In this document: positions 35,059 through 36,979 of the stretch, piece after piece
How positions within the stretch are numbered: the first letter of the stretch is position 1
Layout of the letters: each line of letters starts with the position of its first letter
Assembly (NCBI GenBank): GCA_021791915.1
Contig: JAJYVQ010000005.1
Location: 1 to 36,979 of the forward strand
Length of the DNA: 36,979 bases
Reading direction: 5' to 3'
DNA from: Actinomycetes bacterium
GTDB taxonomy: Bacteria > Actinomycetota > Acidimicrobiia > Acidimicrobiales > JABEUL01
Notes under the pieces: generated by a model
What the model saw: only the letters and a program-made list of their open reading frames with translations
Database searches by the model: none
Told to the model about the DNA's origin: nothing
Made by a program: the position numbers and the translations under genes

Positions 35059-36090
35059 ATGACTGACCTACAGACACATCACTTAGAATCTAACAATCCT
35101 GAGCCTAACAATCCTGAGCCTAACAATGCCGAATCTGGCAATCCCGAATCTGGCAATGCCGATTATGACAATGCCGTTGAAATACGCGGATTAGTTAAGA
35201 GGTTTGGAAATAAAGTAGCGGTCAATAACGTCGATTTAACAGTAAAAAAAGGTAGTGCTTTCGGTTATTTAGGACCTAACGGTGCAGGGAAAACTACTTT
35301 GATTAGATCACTTTTGGGATTAACAAAAGCCAATCACGGTAAGATGTGGATTAGGGGCCTTGAAGTACCCAAATACCGTACTGAAGCTTTATCTAGAGTC
35401 GGAGCAATAGTAGACGAGCCCAGATTTTTCGGTCATCTTTCTGGTAAAGAGAATTTGATGATCTTGGCATCTCACCGAGGTGCCAATGCTGAATCTAGAA
35501 TTATGCCAAGTTTAGATAGAGTGGGTATTGCAGATCGAGCAAACGATAAAGTAAAAGGTTATTCCATGGGAATGAGACAGAGGCTTGGAATTGCTGCCTG
35601 TTTAATTAGCGATCCCGAGCTTTTAATTTTAGACGAGCCCATGAACGGTTTAGACCCTGCAGGAATGCAAGATATGAGAAGCTTCATTAGGAATTTTGTG
35701 GATGAGGGTGGAACTATAATGCTTTCATCTCACCTGTTGGATGAGATTGAAAAAACTTGCGATGCAGTAGCAATTGTGGATCGAGGTTCAGTAATTAGAC
35801 AGGGTTCAATTGAAGGACTTTTATCAAGTACGGAGGCCTCGGTAATTATTGAGTGTTCTTCATTAAATGAGGCCGCCAAGACAATAACTGATTTGGGTAT
35901 CGTGAAATCGGTATCGATAGACAAAGGGCATCTTACAGTTATTTTGCCAGAATCATCTGACAGAGAGCTACTGGCTATTATTAATAAGTCATTAGTAACT
36001 TCAGGAATTTCGGTTTATCAACTTCAGGAAGTTAAGACTAGTCTTGAAGACTGGTTCCTTTCGGTAACTACTAAATTGGGCGACCAATGA
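35059..36090 (+). CDS. ABC transporter ATP-binding protein with a repeat-bearing N-terminal extension
   Basis: Walker A GPNGAGKTTLIRSLLGL; signature YSMGMRQRLGIAACLISDPELLILDEPMNGLDPAGMQDM; LSSHLLDEIEKTCD. Confidence 0.96.
   Translation: MTDLQTHHLESNNPEPNNPEPNNAESGNPESGNADYDNAVEIRGLVKRFGNKVAVNNVDLTVKKGSAFGYLGPNGAGKTTLIRSLLGLTKANHGKMWIRGLEVPKYRTEALSRVGAIVDEPRFFGHLSGKENLMILASHRGANAESRIMPSLDRVGIADRANDKVKGYSMGMRQRLGIAACLISDPELLILDEPMNGLDPAGMQDMRSFIRNFVDEGGTIMLSSHLLDEIEKTCDAVAIVDRGSVIRQGSIEGLLSSTEASVIIECSSLNEAAKTITDLGIVKSVSIDKGHLTVILPESSDRELLAIINKSLVTSGISVYQLQEVKTSLEDWFLSVTTKLGDQ
35086..35175 (+). repeat. 15-bp tandem repeat (6 diverged copies), in-frame at the N-terminus of the ABC ATPase
   Basis: GAATCTAACAATCCT / GAGCCTAACAATCCT / GAGCCTAACAATGCC / GAATCTGGCAATCCC / GAATCTGGCAATGCC / GATTATGACAATGCC. 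Confidence 0.97.
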
Positions 36091-36236
36091 ATACTAAAGA
36101 GATTAAACAGTATGTCCAAGATTGACCAGAAATCAAAAAAATTCTTTTAAAAGTTAATGGCCAAAAATTTAACTGAGACAAAATATAAAATACAAACATA
36201 AAAGATAAACAGGAAGCACCTTACAGGATAAATGAA

Positions 36237-36979
36237 GTGACAGATACCGCAACATTGCCAGCATCGCCTAAAGTTGAAAATTATAAAAAAACCGAAAGTG
36301 TGATTTCGTTTTTACCGTCAGTTGCAATGATTAAGACCAGAATTCTTGAAATTCGAAAAAGACGTGGTCTTATGTTTGCAGTTTATATTTTCACCGTAGG
36401 TGTGCCGATTCTTATATATGGAATTAGGGAAATACTTCATTTAGTAAATCCAAATACTTATGGATTGCCAGGTAGTGCGGCATTTTTCGGTCATATTACA
36501 ACTCCTATGACTTTGTTTGGATTTATTATTGCAGCAACGCTGGGTGCCAGTGCCACTAGTACTGACTATTCAGAAGGGTTTTTTAGACTGTTGGTTGCAA
36601 CTGGAAGATCTAGGGTCTCAATGTATTTTTCTAGAATATTAGCGGGAACTGCAATTTTGGTTCCTTTAGTTGGAATCGCATTTGCGATTGTTTGTCTTGT
36701 AACTTCTTTTGCTGGTACGCCACAAAATTCAACGGTCAACTTTAACGGAGTTCAGATTCCCGCATACATGAGTGAATCACAACTTAAAACCTGGATAGTT
36801 GATCACCCAAGTTTAAGTGGCGATCTGCTACAAAATGGTGGGCCAATATCAAATGGATTCGGTGGCTCAAGAAAAGTAGCTCCAATTAGCCGTTTTCGCA
36901 ATAGTCATTTAAAAAACACAGCAAGTCCGACAATTTCGAATCAAGTGATGACTTCAGTTTATGGCGCTTATGTGGCAAA
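36237..36979 (+). CDS. ABC-2 type permease partner of the upstream ATPase (3' end truncated by the window edge)
   Basis: GTG-initiated frame open to the window end: VTDTATLPASPKVENYKKTESVISFLPSVAMIKTRILEIRKRRGLMFAVYIFTVGVPILIYGI...FGFIIAATLGASATSTDYSEGFFRLLVATGRSRVSMYFSRILAGT. Confidence 0.8.
   Translation, partial: MTDTATLPASPKVENYKKTESVISFLPSVAMIKTRILEIRKRRGLMFAVYIFTVGVPILIYGIREILHLVNPNTYGLPGSAAFFGHITTPMTLFGFIIAATLGASATSTDYSEGFFRLLVATGRSRVSMYFSRILAGTAILVPLVGIAFAIVCLVTSFAGTPQNSTVNFNGVQIPAYMSESQLKTWIVDHPSLSGDLLQNGGPISNGFGGSRKVAPISRFRNSHLKNTASPTISNQVMTSVYGAYVA

Overview
The window looks like an AT-rich actinobacterial chromosome segment. Actinobacterial markers are a SigR/RsrA-type pair, an F420-locus-type zinc metalloprotease and an AftD-like arabinofuranosyltransferase. 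Its left edge cuts an IS3-family transposase, followed by a yceI-like gene divergent from the sigma/anti-sigma pair. A long co-directional cofactor/housekeeping block follows: metalloprotease, tilS, hpt, folE, folP, a degenerate phosphatase-like protein, a folB-folK fusion, a DUF2520-like protein, panC, panD, nadB, nadC, coaX, lysS and a PHP-domain protein. The right half is more accessory: a giant AftD-like membrane protein, a secreted lipase-like lipoprotein, an alpha/beta hydrolase, an aldo/keto reductase, an orphan VirD4/TraG-like ATPase with a coiled-coil partner, a Tat-signal protein plus GMC oxidoreductase, a lipoprotein and two ABC-2 type transporters. The most striking signal is a family of short tandem repeats with a strict 15-bp period. 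They are unrelated or only weakly related in sequence, lie in-frame inside six different protein genes (panD, nadB, PHP, aftD-like, virD4-like and an ABC ATPase), and add S/T/N/Q-rich pentapeptide linkers or tails to otherwise conserved enzymes. Sister arrays with 14-16 bp periods sit in the intergenic regions. This suggests a genome-wide ~15-bp repeat-generating process, filtered by reading frame in genes. All calls come from reading the sequence and supplied translations; no database search was run.
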